Shown piece by piece: positions 18,208 to 27,029 of a stretch of DNA of 64,000 bases. The notes under the pieces are model-generated. The model was not told the origin of the DNA and searched no databases. It saw only the letters and a program-made list of their open reading frames with translations. This stretch comes from Gordonia neofelifaecis NRRL B-59395 (lineage in GTDB: Bacteria; Actinomycetota; Actinomycetes; Mycobacteriales; Mycobacteriaceae): contig NZ_AEUD01000005.1 of assembly GCF_000192435.1 (NCBI RefSeq), positions 203,884 to 267,883 on the forward strand, given 5' to 3'. Numbering within the stretch: position 1 is the first letter of the stretch; each line of letters starts with the position of its first letter. The position numbers and the translations under genes are program-made.

Positions 18208-19692
18208 GTGGCCAAGGTGATTAAGACGGATGTGGCGCTGGTCGGCGCTGGAATCATGAGCGCCACGCTCGGAGCGCTGCTGCGTCAGCTGGAGCCGAAC
18301 TGGTCGATCAGTCTGTTCGAGCGTCTGGAGGCCGCCGCCGCGGAGAGCAGTGACCCGTGGAACAACGCGGGCACCGGCCACTCCGCCCTGTGCGAGCTCA
18401 ACTACACGCCCGCCGACGCCAACGGTGACATCGACATCACCAAGGCGCTGAACATCAATGAGCAGTTCCAGGTGTCGCGTCAGTTCTGGGCGTACGGCGT
18501 CGACAACGGCCTGCTGGGTGCGCCGGATGAGTTCATCAACCCGATCCCGCACGTCAGCTTCTGCCACGGACCGGACGGCGTCGACTACCTCCGGAAGCGC
18601 CACGCGGCCCTCGCGAGCCACACGCTGTTCGAGGGCATGGAGTTCATCGATGACGATGACGAGTTCGCGGCCCGACTGCCGCTGATGGCCGACGGCCGGG
18701 ACTACTCGGACCCGGTCGGTCTGAACTGGTTCACCGACGGCACCGACGTCGACTTCGGCGCGCTCACCCAGCAGTTGCTGAACTACGTCGGCCGCGAGGC
18801 CGATCTCTACTACGGCCACGAGGTGCGGAACCTCACCAAGCAGTCCGACGGCAGCTGGGTGATGAAGGTCCGCAACGGCCGCACCGGTGAGAAGATCCGC
18901 GTCGAGGCGAAGTTCGTCTTCGTCGGCGCGGGCGGCGGTGCGCTGCACCTGCTTCAGAAGTCCGGCATCGCCGAGGCGAAGGGCTTCGGCGGCTTCCCGG
19001 TCAGCGGCGAGTTCGCCCGCTGCACCAACCCGGACGTCATCGCCAAGCACTCGGCCAAGGTCTACGGTCAGGCCGCGGTCGGTGCTCCGCCGATGTCGGT
19101 GCCGCACCTGGACACCCGCGTGATCAACCACGACAAGGGACTGCTGTTCGGTCCGTACGCCGGGTGGTCGCCCAAGTTCCTCAAGTCCGGCGGCGTCATG
19201 GACCTGCCGAAGTCGGTGAAGCCGAACAACCTGCTGCCGATGATGTCGATCGCACCGCAGGAGTTCGGTCTGCTGAAGTACCTGATCTCGGAGCTCGCCG
19301 CGAGCCCCGCGGACCGGATCAAGACCCTGCAGGACTTCGCCCCGCGCGCGCTCGGCGAGGACTGGGAGTTCATCACCGCCGGACAGCGCGTCCAGGTGAT
19401 CCGCAGGACCGGCGTCGGCGGCCAGCTCGAGTTCGGCACCGCCGTCGTCGCCGCCGGTGACGGCACCATCGCGGGTCTGCTCGGCGCCTCGCCGGGTGCG
19501 TCCACCGCCGTTCCCGCGATGATCTCGGTGCTCGAGCAGTGCTTCAGCGGCCGCTTCGACGGCTGGAAGAGCACCCTCACCCAGATGATCCCGTCGTTCG
19601 GTCAGAAGCTGGATTCGGACCCGGCGCTGTTCCGCGAACTGTGGGACTGGACCGGTCGCAGCCTGCAGCTCACCGGACAGGGCGACGCCTGA
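18208..19692 (+). CDS. mqo: Malate:quinone oxidoreductase
   Basis: 494 residues. Membrane-associated FAD enzyme oxidising malate to oxaloacetate and passing electrons to quinone. The opening [18 protein letters not shown] is the FAD-binding motif; [17 protein letters not shown] and the GGFPVSGEF segment are characteristic of Mqo. GTG 18208 follows GGAGGAG (18192-18198). Divergent from the hydrolase-mtr unit. The chelatase gene starts 6 bases after the stop and may be cotranscribed. Confidence 0.95.
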   Translation: MAKVIKTDVALVGAGIMSATLGALLRQLEPNWSISLFERLEAAAAESSDPWNNAGTGHSALCELNYTPADANGDIDITKALNINEQFQVSRQFWAYGVDNGLLGAPDEFINPIPHVSFCHGPDGVDYLRKRHAALASHTLFEGMEFIDDDDEFAARLPLMADGRDYSDPVGLNWFTDGTDVDFGALTQQLLNYVGREADLYYGHEVRNLTKQSDGSWVMKVRNGRTGEKIRVEAKFVFVGAGGGALHLLQKSGIAEAKGFGGFPVSGEFARCTNPDVIAKHSAKVYGQAAVGAPPMSVPHLDTRVINHDKGLLFGPYAGWSPKFLKSGGVMDLPKSVKPNNLLPMMSIAPQEFGLLKYLISELAASPADRIKTLQDFAPRALGEDWEFITAGQRVQVIRRTGVGGQLEFGTAVVAAGDGTIAGLLGASPGASTAVPAMISVLEQCFSGRFDGWKSTLTQMIPSFGQKLDSDPALFRELWDWTGRSLQLTGQGDA

Positions 19693-19698
19693 GCACTC

Positions 19699-21573
19699 AT
19701 GACTCACGCGGACGTCCGTTTTCCGTTCAGCGCCGTCGTCGGACAGGATCGGCTGAAGCTCGCGCTGATCCTGTCCGCGGTCTCGCCGGGCATCGGCGGT
19801 GTGTTGATCCGCGGCGAGAAGGGGACCGCGAAGTCGACGATCGTCCGCGGTCTCGCGCCGTTGCTCGGTGACGGGGGTCGGGTCGTCGACCTGCCGATCG
19901 GCGCCACCGAGGACCGAGTGATCGGCTCCCTCGATCTGACGCGCGTGCTGCGCGACGGGCAGGCGCACTTCACCCCCGGTCTGCTCGCGCAGGCCGACGG
20001 CGGTGTGCTCTACATCGACGAGGTCAACCTGCTGTCCGACCACCTGGTCGACGTGCTGCTCGACGCCGCCGCGAGTGGCCGGGTCACCATCGAGCGGGAC
20101 GGCGTCTCGCACACGCAGGCTGCCGACTTCGTCCTCGTCGGGACGATGAATCCGGAGGAGGGCGAGCTGCGCCCGCAGCTGCTCGACCGGTTCGGCCTGG
20201 TGGTCGACGTGGCCGGCGCACGCGACGTCGAGGAGCGTGTGGAGATCGTGACCTCGAGGTTGGCGTTCGACGCCGATCCGGAGTCGTTCGCCGCCCGGTA
20301 CGAAGGCGCGGAAGCCGAGCTCGCCGCCCGTATCGGGGCTGCGCGCGAGCGTGTCACCGCGGTCGGACTGCCGCCGCGGGAACTGCGCCGGATCGCCGGG
20401 GTGTGCGCTCATCTCGACGTCGACGGGCTGCGCGGCGACATCGTCGTCGCCCGGACCGCCGCCGCCCACGCCGCCTGGCGCGGAGCCGATGAGATCGACG
20501 CCGACGACGTGCGCGTGGCGGTGGAGCTGGCCCTGCCGCACCGGCGCAGACGGAATCCCTTCGACGAGTCGGGACTGAGTGACGACCAGCTCGACGACGC
20601 GCTCGACGCGGGGGACCAGGCCGCGGGTCCCGATCCCGACGACGGCGGCACCCAGGAGCCGGATGCCGGTGACACCGGTCCCGATGGTCCGGACACCGAT
20701 CCCGACGGTCCCGACACCGATCCCGACGGTCCCGAGACGGACCCGCCCGGCGGCGGTGCGCCGTCCGGTCCGGCGTTCGGCTCCGGGCCGTCGATCGGCG
20801 GCCGGGTCCGCGCGTTCCGGACCGAAGGGGTCGGCGACGGTGACGCCGGCCGCCGGTCCAAGGCCCGCAGTTCCCGCGGAATCACCACTCGCGCAGTAGA
20901 TTTCGGTCCGCGTACCGGGGTGCACCTGTTCGGTACGGTGCTTGCGGCGGCACAGCGGAGCAACGGCTCCGGCCTGCCTGCGCTGACCCCCGCCGACCTG
21001 CGTGGCGCCGAGCGCATCGGGACCGAGTCGAACCTGGTCGTCTTCGTCGTCGACCTGTCCGGATCCATGACGGCGCGCTCGCGTCTGGCTGCGGTGCGGA
21101 ATGCGTGCGTCGATCTGCTCCGCGACTCTTACACGCGGCGTGATCGCGTAGCCGTCGTCGTGGCCTGCGGCAAGGACGCCTATGTCGCCGTGCCGCCCAC
21201 GCGGTCGGTCGAGATCGCCGTCGCACGACTCGCCCAGGTACGCACCGGCGGACGAACGCCGCTCGCCGAGGGCCTGCATCGCGGACTCGAGGTGATCGAG
21301 CGCGCTGCGCGGGTGGACCCGACCCGACGTCCGCTCCTGGTGGTGATGACCGACGGTCGGGCGACGGCCGGCCCTGATGCGTCCCGGCGCGCCGACGCCG
21401 CCGCCGACGAGATCGCCCGGCGCGGCATCTCGGCTGTTGTGGTGGACTGTGAGCAGGGTGTGGTCCGGCTCGGCCTCGCCGTCGAGCTCGCGCGCCGCCT
21501 CGGCGCCGAGTACACGACGATGGAGGCGCTGACCTCCACCGGACTGACCGACCACGTTCGCGGCGTCGCCTGA
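19699..21573 (+). CDS. Chelatase-like ATPase, ChlI/BchI AAA+ domain fused to BchD-type VWA domain
   Basis: 624 residues. The AAA+ part (about 1-330) has Walker [10 protein letters not shown] (39-47), Walker [13 protein letters not shown] and a sensor region [19 protein letters not shown] Pro/Asp-rich linker (about residues 310-360) leads to a von Willebrand A domain with an intact MIDAS, DLSGSM (Asp452), and VVMTDGRAT. In Mg- or Co-chelatases such I and D subunits drive metal insertion by a large H/CobN subunit, which is not in the window. Followed by cobO and cobB, so a cobalt-insertion role is plausible but inferred. Confidence 0.88.
   Translation: MTHADVRFPFSAVVGQDRLKLALILSAVSPGIGGVLIRGEKGTAKSTIVRGLAPLLGDGGRVVDLPIGATEDRVIGSLDLTRVLRDGQAHFTPGLLAQADGGVLYIDEVNLLSDHLVDVLLDAAASGRVTIERDGVSHTQAADFVLVGTMNPEEGELRPQLLDRFGLVVDVAGARDVEERVEIVTSRLAFDADPESFAARYEGAEAELAARIGAARERVTAVGLPPRELRRIAGVCAHLDVDGLRGDIVVARTAAAHAAWRGADEIDADDVRVAVELALPHRRRRNPFDESGLSDDQLDDALDAGDQAAGPDPDDGGTQEPDAGDTGPDGPDTDPDGPDTDPDGPETDPPGGGAPSGPAFGSGPSIGGRVRAFRTEGVGDGDAGRRSKARSSRGITTRAVDFGPRTGVHLFGTVLAAAQRSNGSGLPALTPADLRGAERIGTESNLVVFVVDLSGSMTARSRLAAVRNACVDLLRDSYTRRDRVAVVVACGKDAYVAVPPTRSVEIAVARLAQVRTGGRTPLAEGLHRGLEVIERAARVDPTRRPLLVVMTDGRATAGPDASRRADAAADEIARRGISAVVVDCEQGVVRLGLAVELARRLGAEYTTMEALTSTGLTDHVRGVA
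20686..20748 (+). repeat. Three 21-bp tandem units in the chelatase linker
   Basis: Units starting at 20686, 20707 and 20728 begin GGTCC(C/G)GA and encode near-identical GPDTDPD heptapeptides; the third is diverged (GPETDPP). They form the acidic linker between the AAA+ and VWA domains, a site likely to vary in length among strains. Confidence 0.8.
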
Positions 21574-21600
21574 CGCTCGACTCCGAAGGGAAGAATCACC

Positions 21601-22218
21601 GTGCCCAAGGGCGTACCCGAGACCGTTCCCGACGATGGCCTGACCACCCGGCAGCGGCGCAGCCTCCCGGTGCTGGCCGTGCACACCGGTCCGGGCAAGG
21701 GGAAGTCGACGGCGGCGTTCGGGATGGCCATGCGCGCGTGGAACGCCGGGCTGGACCTCGCGGTGTTCCAGTTCGTCAAGAGCGCCAAGTGGAAGGTCGG
21801 GGAGGAGAGCGCCATGCTCGCACTCGACGAGGTGCACCGACAGACCGGCGCGGGGGGACCCGTGCAATGGCACAAGATGGGTCAGGGCTGGTCGTGGATC
21901 CAACGCGGCGCGGACGCGACGGAGGACCATGCGGAGTCGGCCCGCGCGGGCTGGGCGGAGATCGCGCGCAGGCTGGCGAACCAGGAGCACGACTTCTACG
22001 TGCTCGACGAGTTCACCTACCCGTTGCACTGGGGCTGGATCGACACCGAGGAGGTCGTCGAGGTGCTGCGGAACCGACCGGGAAGGCAGCACGTGGTGAT
22101 CACCGGCCGCTATGCGCCGCAGGCCTTGATCGACGCCGCCGATCTGGTCACCGAGATGACGAAGGTGAAGCATCCGATGGACGCCGGTCGCAAGGGGCAG
22201 AAGGGCGTCGAGTGGTAG
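21601..22218 (+). CDS. cobO: Cob(I)yrinic acid a,c-diamide adenosyltransferase
   Basis: 205 residues. Transfers adenosyl from ATP to the corrinoid cobalt. Walker A/P-loop GPGKGKST at 30-37, followed by AFGMAMRAWNAGLDLAVFQF, and FYVLDEFTYPLHWGW are typical of the CobA/CobO/BtuR family. GTG 21601 follows GAAGGG at 21587-21592. Its stop overlaps the cobB start by 7 bases. Confidence 0.95.
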   Translation: MPKGVPETVPDDGLTTRQRRSLPVLAVHTGPGKGKSTAAFGMAMRAWNAGLDLAVFQFVKSAKWKVGEESAMLALDEVHRQTGAGGPVQWHKMGQGWSWIQRGADATEDHAESARAGWAEIARRLANQEHDFYVLDEFTYPLHWGWIDTEEVVEVLRNRPGRQHVVITGRYAPQALIDAADLVTEMTKVKHPMDAGRKGQKGVEW

Positions 22219-23624
22219 TTCCCGCCGTCGTGATCGCCGCCCCCGCGTCGGGCAGCGGCAAGACGACGGTGACGACGGGCTTGATCGGCGCCCTGGTGGC
22301 CGCCGGTCACCGAGTGGCGCCGTTCAAGGTGGGCCCGGACTACATTGATCCCGGCTACCACGGGGTCGCCGCCGGACGCGTCGGCCGCAACCTCGATCCC
22401 AATCTGGTCGGCGCGGACCTGATCGCACCGCTGTACGCCGCGGCCACCGCCGATGCCGACATCGCCGTCGTCGAGGGCGTGATGGGGCTGTTCGACGGCC
22501 GGATCACCGACGACCCCGATCCGCTCGGTGTCGGGTCGACGGCCCATGTCGCGACGCTGATCGGGGCACCGGTCGTGCTCGTCGTCGACGCGGGCGGGCA
22601 CAGTCAGTCGCTCGCGGCGGTCCTGCACGGCTTCCTCGGCTACGAGTCGCGGGTCCGGGTCGCCGGGGTGATCCTCAACCGCGTCGGCTCCCCGCGGCAC
22701 GAGCAGGTGCTGCGACAGGCCTGTGAGCGCGTGGGGCTGCCGGTCCTCGGCGTCGTCGCACGAGACGCCGACCTCAGCGTGCCCTCCCGTCACCTGGGAC
22801 TGATCCCTGCTGCCGAACGACAGCACGAGGCGGTGGAGTCGGTGGCGGCGATCGTAGGGAAAGTCGGGGCGGCTCTGGATATTCCAGCGATCGTGCGGAT
22901 TGCGAACGAGGCTCGGCCACCGGTCGTCGAGCCGTGGTCGGCCACGACGGCGGTCGGCGTCGATCGGCCGGCGGGCCGCGCCCGCCCGACGATCGCCGTC
23001 GCACAGGGCGCGGCGTTCACTTTCGGATACGCCGAGCACGCCGAACTGCTCCGAGCGGCCGGCGCGGAGGTGGTGGGCTTCGACCCGCTGCGCGACAGGC
23101 TGCCCGCGGGCACCGACGCGGTGGTGATCGGCGGCGGGTTCCCGGAGGCGCACGCCGAAGATCTGGCGGCCAACGCCGACCTGCGGTCGGACCTGCGCGC
23201 CCATGTCGCGGCCGGGCGGCCGGTGCACGCGGAGTGCGCGGGCCTGCTCTACCTGCTGTCGACGCTGGACGGCGTGCCGATGGTCGGGGCCCTCGACGGG
23301 ACGGGAACGTTCGGGCCGCGACTGACGCTCGGCTACCGCGACGCCGTCGCGCTCGCCGACTCCACGATGTACCGCGCCGGCGAACGGGTGACCGGACACG
23401 AATTCCACCGCAGCACAGTCCATCTCGCGGGTTCGGCGTCGCCCGCGTGGGCGTGGCGGGCCGACGGAGCAAGCGCCGTGGACGGCGTGGTGCACGCCGG
23501 CGTCCACGCGTCGTACCTTCACGTTCACCCGGCGGGACGGCCCCGCGCCGTGGCACGATTCGTGTCGGCGGCCGCATCGACGGCGACCGATGCGCGGACA
23601 GCGCAGGAGGAGGCAGTCCGATGA
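22212..23624 (+). CDS. cobB: Cobyrinic/hydrogenobyrinic acid a,c-diamide synthase
   Basis: 470 residues. Glutamine- and ATP-dependent amidation of corrin side chains a and c. N-terminal PASGSGKTTVTTGL P-loop, FKVGPDYIDPGYH and EGVMGLFDG motifs; C-terminal amidotransferase with Cys342 in HAECAGLLYL and a closing HASYLHVHPAG. GTG 22212 lies within the cobO end and has AGAAGGG 6 bases upstream. Its TGA overlaps the devS ATG (ATGA), so cobO-cobB-devS are translationally linked. Confidence 0.95.
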   Translation: MVVPAVVIAAPASGSGKTTVTTGLIGALVAAGHRVAPFKVGPDYIDPGYHGVAAGRVGRNLDPNLVGADLIAPLYAAATADADIAVVEGVMGLFDGRITDDPDPLGVGSTAHVATLIGAPVVLVVDAGGHSQSLAAVLHGFLGYESRVRVAGVILNRVGSPRHEQVLRQACERVGLPVLGVVARDADLSVPSRHLGLIPAAERQHEAVESVAAIVGKVGAALDIPAIVRIANEARPPVVEPWSATTAVGVDRPAGRARPTIAVAQGAAFTFGYAEHAELLRAAGAEVVGFDPLRDRLPAGTDAVVIGGGFPEAHAEDLAANADLRSDLRAHVAAGRPVHAECAGLLYLLSTLDGVPMVGALDGTGTFGPRLTLGYRDAVALADSTMYRAGERVTGHEFHRSTVHLAGSASPAWAWRADGASAVDGVVHAGVHASYLHVHPAGRPRAVARFVSAAASTATDARTAQEEAVR

Positions 23625-25243
23625 CTCGCAGGCGCGACCTCGCCGAAGTCCACGCCGCGCTCGACGCGCTGGCCCACGCGAGCGTCGGCGATCCGACGGC
23701 GCTGCGGGACCTGCTCGAAGCGGTGCTGCTGGTGGGCCGCGGACTCGAGCTCGATCAGGCACTCCAGCGGATCGTCGAGGTGGCCGCCGACGTCCTCTCG
23801 GCCCGCTACTGCGCGCTGGGGGTTCGCGGTCCCGAACTCGGACTGCAGGCGTTCGTCCACACCGGTATCGCGCCCGAGATCCGCGCGACGATGGGACCGC
23901 TGCCGGTGGGCCGCGGCGTCCTCGGCGAACTGCTGCACCATCCCGAGGTGCTGCGGATCCCGAAGCTCTCCGACCATCCGGCGTCCGTCGGGTTCCCCCC
24001 GAACCATCCGCCGATGGACACCTTCCTCGGCGCGCCGATCATCGTGCGCGACGAGCTGTTCGGCAGCATCTACCTCACCGAGAAGCAGGGCGAACCGGAG
24101 TTCACTCCGCTGGACGAGAAGATCGTCGCGGTGCTGGCCGTGGCCGCGGGCATCGCCGTGGACAATGCGCGCGCCTTCGAACGCGCGCAGGCGCGGGTGC
24201 GGTGGATGCAGGTGATCGCCGACCGCGGCTCGGAGCCGCTGGCGGGGACCGCGCTCACCTACACGCTCGACGGCCTGTGCCGTGACGTCTCGGCACTGAC
24301 CGGCGCCGTCGACGCGTTCATCGTCGCGGGCAGCACGCTCGTCGGACACACGGGTGCCGCGGTGTGCACCGAGGACCTCTTCGAACTGCTCGATCCGGAC
24401 GGCGGCGGCGAGGACGGCGAGCTCATCGTCCGGGAGTTGTCCGCGGGCAGCGCGCCGTGGCTGCGGCGCGGTGCGCGGTGGGCGTCCATGCAGCCGCTGC
24501 AGGCCGGGCGGGGAATGAGCGCGATCGTCGTGACCCACACCGACCGGCGGTACTGGACCGGCGAGGAGGTGGCGGGTCTGCAGGGCACCGCGCGCGTGGC
24601 GTCGCTGGCGCTCGCCTACGCCGACCAACAGCAGCTGGCTCGGGACCTGCAGGTCCTGGAGGACCGGCACCGCATCGCGCGCGACCTCCACGATCTGGTG
24701 ATTCAGCGCCTGTTCGCGATCGGGATGTCGTTGCAGACGATGCAGGCGGGTGCCGGTCTCGACGACGACCGGATGGAGCAGGTGATCACCGATCTCGACG
24801 GGACCATCGCGCAGATCCGGACCTCGATCTTCGACCTTCAGGGCATGCCCGGCCACGGGGACGCCGCCACCCTCCGGCGCCGCGTGCTCGACGTGGTCGC
24901 CGAACTGGCGACTCATGCGCCCATCGTCCCGAGCGTCGCCTTCCTCGGGCCGGTCGACACCCTCGTCCCCGACGTCCTCGCACCGCATATCGAGGCGGTG
25001 CTCCGCGAGGGCATCTCGAATGCCCTGCGGCATTCGGGCGCCGAGCACATCCGCGTGCGGATCGTCGCCGACGACGTGGTCACGGTCGAGGTGTCCGACG
25101 ACGGCCGCGGCATCCCGGCCACCGCCTCACAGTCGGGCCTGGCGAACCTGACCCGCCGCGCCGACGACTGCGACGGCAACTTCACGATCACCACCAGCGC
25201 GACGTCGGGGACGACGATCACCTGGACCGCCCCGCTGCGCTGA
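23621..25243 (+). CDS. devS: DevS/DosS-type GAF sensor histidine kinase
   Basis: 540 residues. GAF-A (about 40-180) holds VGFPPNHPPMDTFLGAPI; His129 aligns by context with the proximal haem ligand of mycobacterial DosS/DosT, which sense O2, NO and CO. A second GAF follows (about 190-350). The HisKA_3 phosphoacceptor is His357 in RIARDLHDLVIQRLF, then an HATPase_c domain with EGISNALRHSGA and VSDDGRGIP. ATG 23621 overlaps the cobB stop. The cognate-looking regulator devR is convergent 19 bases beyond. Haem binding is inferred from motif context. Confidence 0.9.
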   Translation: MTRRRDLAEVHAALDALAHASVGDPTALRDLLEAVLLVGRGLELDQALQRIVEVAADVLSARYCALGVRGPELGLQAFVHTGIAPEIRATMGPLPVGRGVLGELLHHPEVLRIPKLSDHPASVGFPPNHPPMDTFLGAPIIVRDELFGSIYLTEKQGEPEFTPLDEKIVAVLAVAAGIAVDNARAFERAQARVRWMQVIADRGSEPLAGTALTYTLDGLCRDVSALTGAVDAFIVAGSTLVGHTGAAVCTEDLFELLDPDGGGEDGELIVRELSAGSAPWLRRGARWASMQPLQAGRGMSAIVVTHTDRRYWTGEEVAGLQGTARVASLALAYADQQQLARDLQVLEDRHRIARDLHDLVIQRLFAIGMSLQTMQAGAGLDDDRMEQVITDLDGTIAQIRTSIFDLQGMPGHGDAATLRRRVLDVVAELATHAPIVPSVAFLGPVDTLVPDVLAPHIEAVLREGISNALRHSGAEHIRVRIVADDVVTVEVSDDGRGIPATASQSGLANLTRRADDCDGNFTITTSATSGTTITWTAPLR

Positions 25244-25262
25244 TCCGGGGGAGCCGCCGGGC

Positions 25263-25916
25263 TCAGCGGTCCCGTTCGCGCAGTTCCGTCGCGAGCACCG
25301 CGACCTGAGTACGGCGCTGCATGTCGAGCTTCGACAGGATCCGCGACACGTAGTTCTTGATCGTCTTCTCGGCGAGGAACATCCGATCGGCGATCTGCCG
25401 GTTCGTCATGCCCTGACCGATGAGCGTGAAGACCTCGCGTTCCTGGCCGGTGAGACGGGCCAGGGGATCCGACGGCTCGCCGTCGCGCAGCCGGGCCAGC
25501 AGCGCCGCGGTGCTGCGGTCGTCGAGCAGCGATCCGCCGGCGCCGACGGTCCGCACCGCGGCGATCAGATTGTGGCCGAGGATCTGCTTGAGGACGAAAC
25601 CGGACGCACCGGCCAGTACCGCGGCCAGGAGGGCGTCGTCGTCGGCGTAGCTGGTCAGCATCAGGCAGTGCACCGACGGCTGCGAGCTGCGGACGGCGCG
25701 GCACAGCTCCACACCGTTGCCGTCCGGGAGCCGGACGTCGAGCACCGCGACGTCGGGGGAGGTCGCGGCGATGCCGACACCGGCCTCGGCGACGGTGGCG
25801 GCTTCGCCGACCACTTCGAGGTCCTCCGCGGTGCTCAGCAGGTCCCGGAGGCCGCGTCGGACCAGTTCGTGGTCGTCGACGAGGAAGACACGGATTCGAC
25901 GAGTCGGTGCACTCAT
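25263..25916 (-). CDS. devR: DevR/DosR-type NarL-family response regulator
   Basis: 217 residues. Receiver domain with phosphoacceptor Asp60 in [10 protein letters not shown], acidic pocket D14 D15 and Lys in VLKQ; C-terminal Lux[24 protein letters not shown] followed by [15 protein letters not shown], nearly the DosR recognition helix. TAGCGT (complement of 25924-25929) ends 7 bases before ATG 25916, giving a leaderless promoter. It faces away from the desaturase, with a DosR-like box between them. Converges on devS instead of forming the common devRS operon. Confidence 0.92.
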   Translation of the reverse strand: MSAPTRRIRVFLVDDHELVRRGLRDLLSTAEDLEVVGEAATVAEAGVGIAATSPDVAVLDVRLPDGNGVELCRAVRSSQPSVHCLMLTSYADDDALLAAVLAGASGFVLKQILGHNLIAAVRTVGAGGSLLDDRSTAALLARLRDGEPSDPLARLTGQEREVFTLIGQGMTNRQIADRMFLAEKTIKNYVSRILSKLDMQRRTQVAVLATELRERDR

Positions 25917-25964
25917 GACATAGACGCTACAACAGGTGCGGTCGCGACTCGGGGCCTAATCCGG

Positions 25965-25983
25965 CCGGGACCTTCGGCCCCTG
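25965..25983. promoter_or_regulatory. DosR-box-like site between devR and the desaturase
   Basis: The core GGGACCTTCGGCCC (25967-25980) resembles the mycobacterial DosR motif (GGGAC..N..GKCCC). It lies about 37 bases upstream of the desaturase ATG and about 50 bases upstream of devR, so it could serve autoregulation and control of the desaturase. A second, weaker match GGGGCCTAATCCGGCC (25951-25966) abuts it. Confidence 0.5.
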
Positions 25984-26016
25984 AAATCGCAGGTCGCCGC
26001 GGGCATCGTTGGGTGC

Positions 26017-26997
26017 ATGACCAGTTTGATCGGCAAGCCCATGAGTGGCTCGGACCTCCTTCGCGAACTCCTCCCCGTCTGCGAGACGGAGGTGGAGCGG
26101 CACATGAAGATGACCCGTGACTGGAACCCGCACGACTACATCCCGTGGGACGACGGCCGCAACTTCGCCGCGCTGGGCGGGATCGACTGGGACCCGGAGC
26201 AGTCGCAGCTGTCGGAGACCGCCAAGGCGGCGATGATCACCAATCTGCTGACCGAGGACAACCTGCCGTCGTATCACCGGGTGATCGCCGACAACTTCAG
26301 TCTCGACGACGCCTGGGGTTACTGGGTCGGCCGGTGGACCGCCGAGGAGATGCGGCACTCGATCGTGATGCGCGACTACCTGGTGGTGACGCGCGGCGTG
26401 GATCCGGTGGAGCTGGAGCGCACCCGGATGGCGCACATGATCGGCGGTTTCAACCCGCTGCCCGAGGACGACGGTCAGCGCGACCACAGCTACGACATGC
26501 TGTTCGCGGTCACGTACGTGTCGTTTCAGGAACTCGCGACCCGTGTCAGCCACCGGAACACCGGCAAGGCGTGCGGTGATCCGATCGCCGACCGCATGCT
26601 GCAGCGGGTGGCCGCCGACGAGAACCTGCACATGCTCTTCTACCGGAACGTGGTCGCCGGGGCCCTGGATCTGGTGCCCGACGAGGCGATGGCGGCGATC
26701 TACACCATCGTCTCCAGTTTTCAGATGCCCGGTGCCACCATGCCGAACTTCCGCCGCAACGCGGTGCTGATCGCGAAGGGCGGTATCTACGACCTTCCGC
26801 AGCACATGGCCGACGTCGTGATGCCGGTGTTGCGCAAGTGGCGGATCTTCGAGCGCGACGACTTCGGGCCGCTCGGCGAGATGTATCGGGAGAAGCTCGC
26901 CGCATTCCTCGCCGAGATGGACATCAAGGTCGCCAAGTTCGAGGCCTCGCGGGAGCGGGCGCTCGATCGACAGCGCCGGCGCGGAGCGGTGGACTGA
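26017..26997 (+). CDS. desA: Acyl-ACP desaturase (DesA family, soluble diiron)
   Basis: 326 residues. O2-dependent desaturation of acyl-ACP, in mycobacteria linked to mycolic acid synthesis. Diiron ligand motifs appear in order: EDNLPSYHR, EEMRHS and DENLHM. ATG 26017 is used. The DosR-like box just upstream suggests control by the neighbouring DevR, which would tie an oxygen-requiring enzyme to oxygen sensing. It is followed after 32 bases by cysG, which has its own promoter. Confidence 0.93.
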   Translation: MTSLIGKPMSGSDLLRELLPVCETEVERHMKMTRDWNPHDYIPWDDGRNFAALGGIDWDPEQSQLSETAKAAMITNLLTEDNLPSYHRVIADNFSLDDAWGYWVGRWTAEEMRHSIVMRDYLVVTRGVDPVELERTRMAHMIGGFNPLPEDDGQRDHSYDMLFAVTYVSFQELATRVSHRNTGKACGDPIADRMLQRVAADENLHMLFYRNVVAGALDLVPDEAMAAIYTIVSSFQMPGATMPNFRRNAVLIAKGGIYDLPQHMADVVMPVLRKWRIFERDDFGPLGEMYREKLAAFLAEMDIKVAKFEASRERALDRQRRRGAVD

Positions 26998-27015
26998 CCG
27001 CTCCTCCGGTCCCGG

Positions 27016-27021
27016 TAGGCT
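27016..27021 (+). promoter_or_regulatory. Leaderless -10 element TAGGCT of cysG
   Basis: TAGGCT ends 8 bases before ATG 27030. It favours ATG 27030 over the TTG at 27024 as the start. Confidence 0.65.
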
Positions 27022-27029
27022 GATTGCTC

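Noticed and set aside
19693-21600. Cobalamin riboswitch upstream of the chelatase or cobO
   Set aside because: Gaps are 6 and 27 bases, too short, and no B12-box-like sequence is present before cobQ either.
18184-22173. A 1329-codon open frame antisense to mqo, the chelatase gene and cobO
   Set aside because: It mirrors recognised genes with intact motifs on the other strand; long antisense frames are expected at this GC content and its protein has only Arg/Val/Asp/Gly-rich composition.
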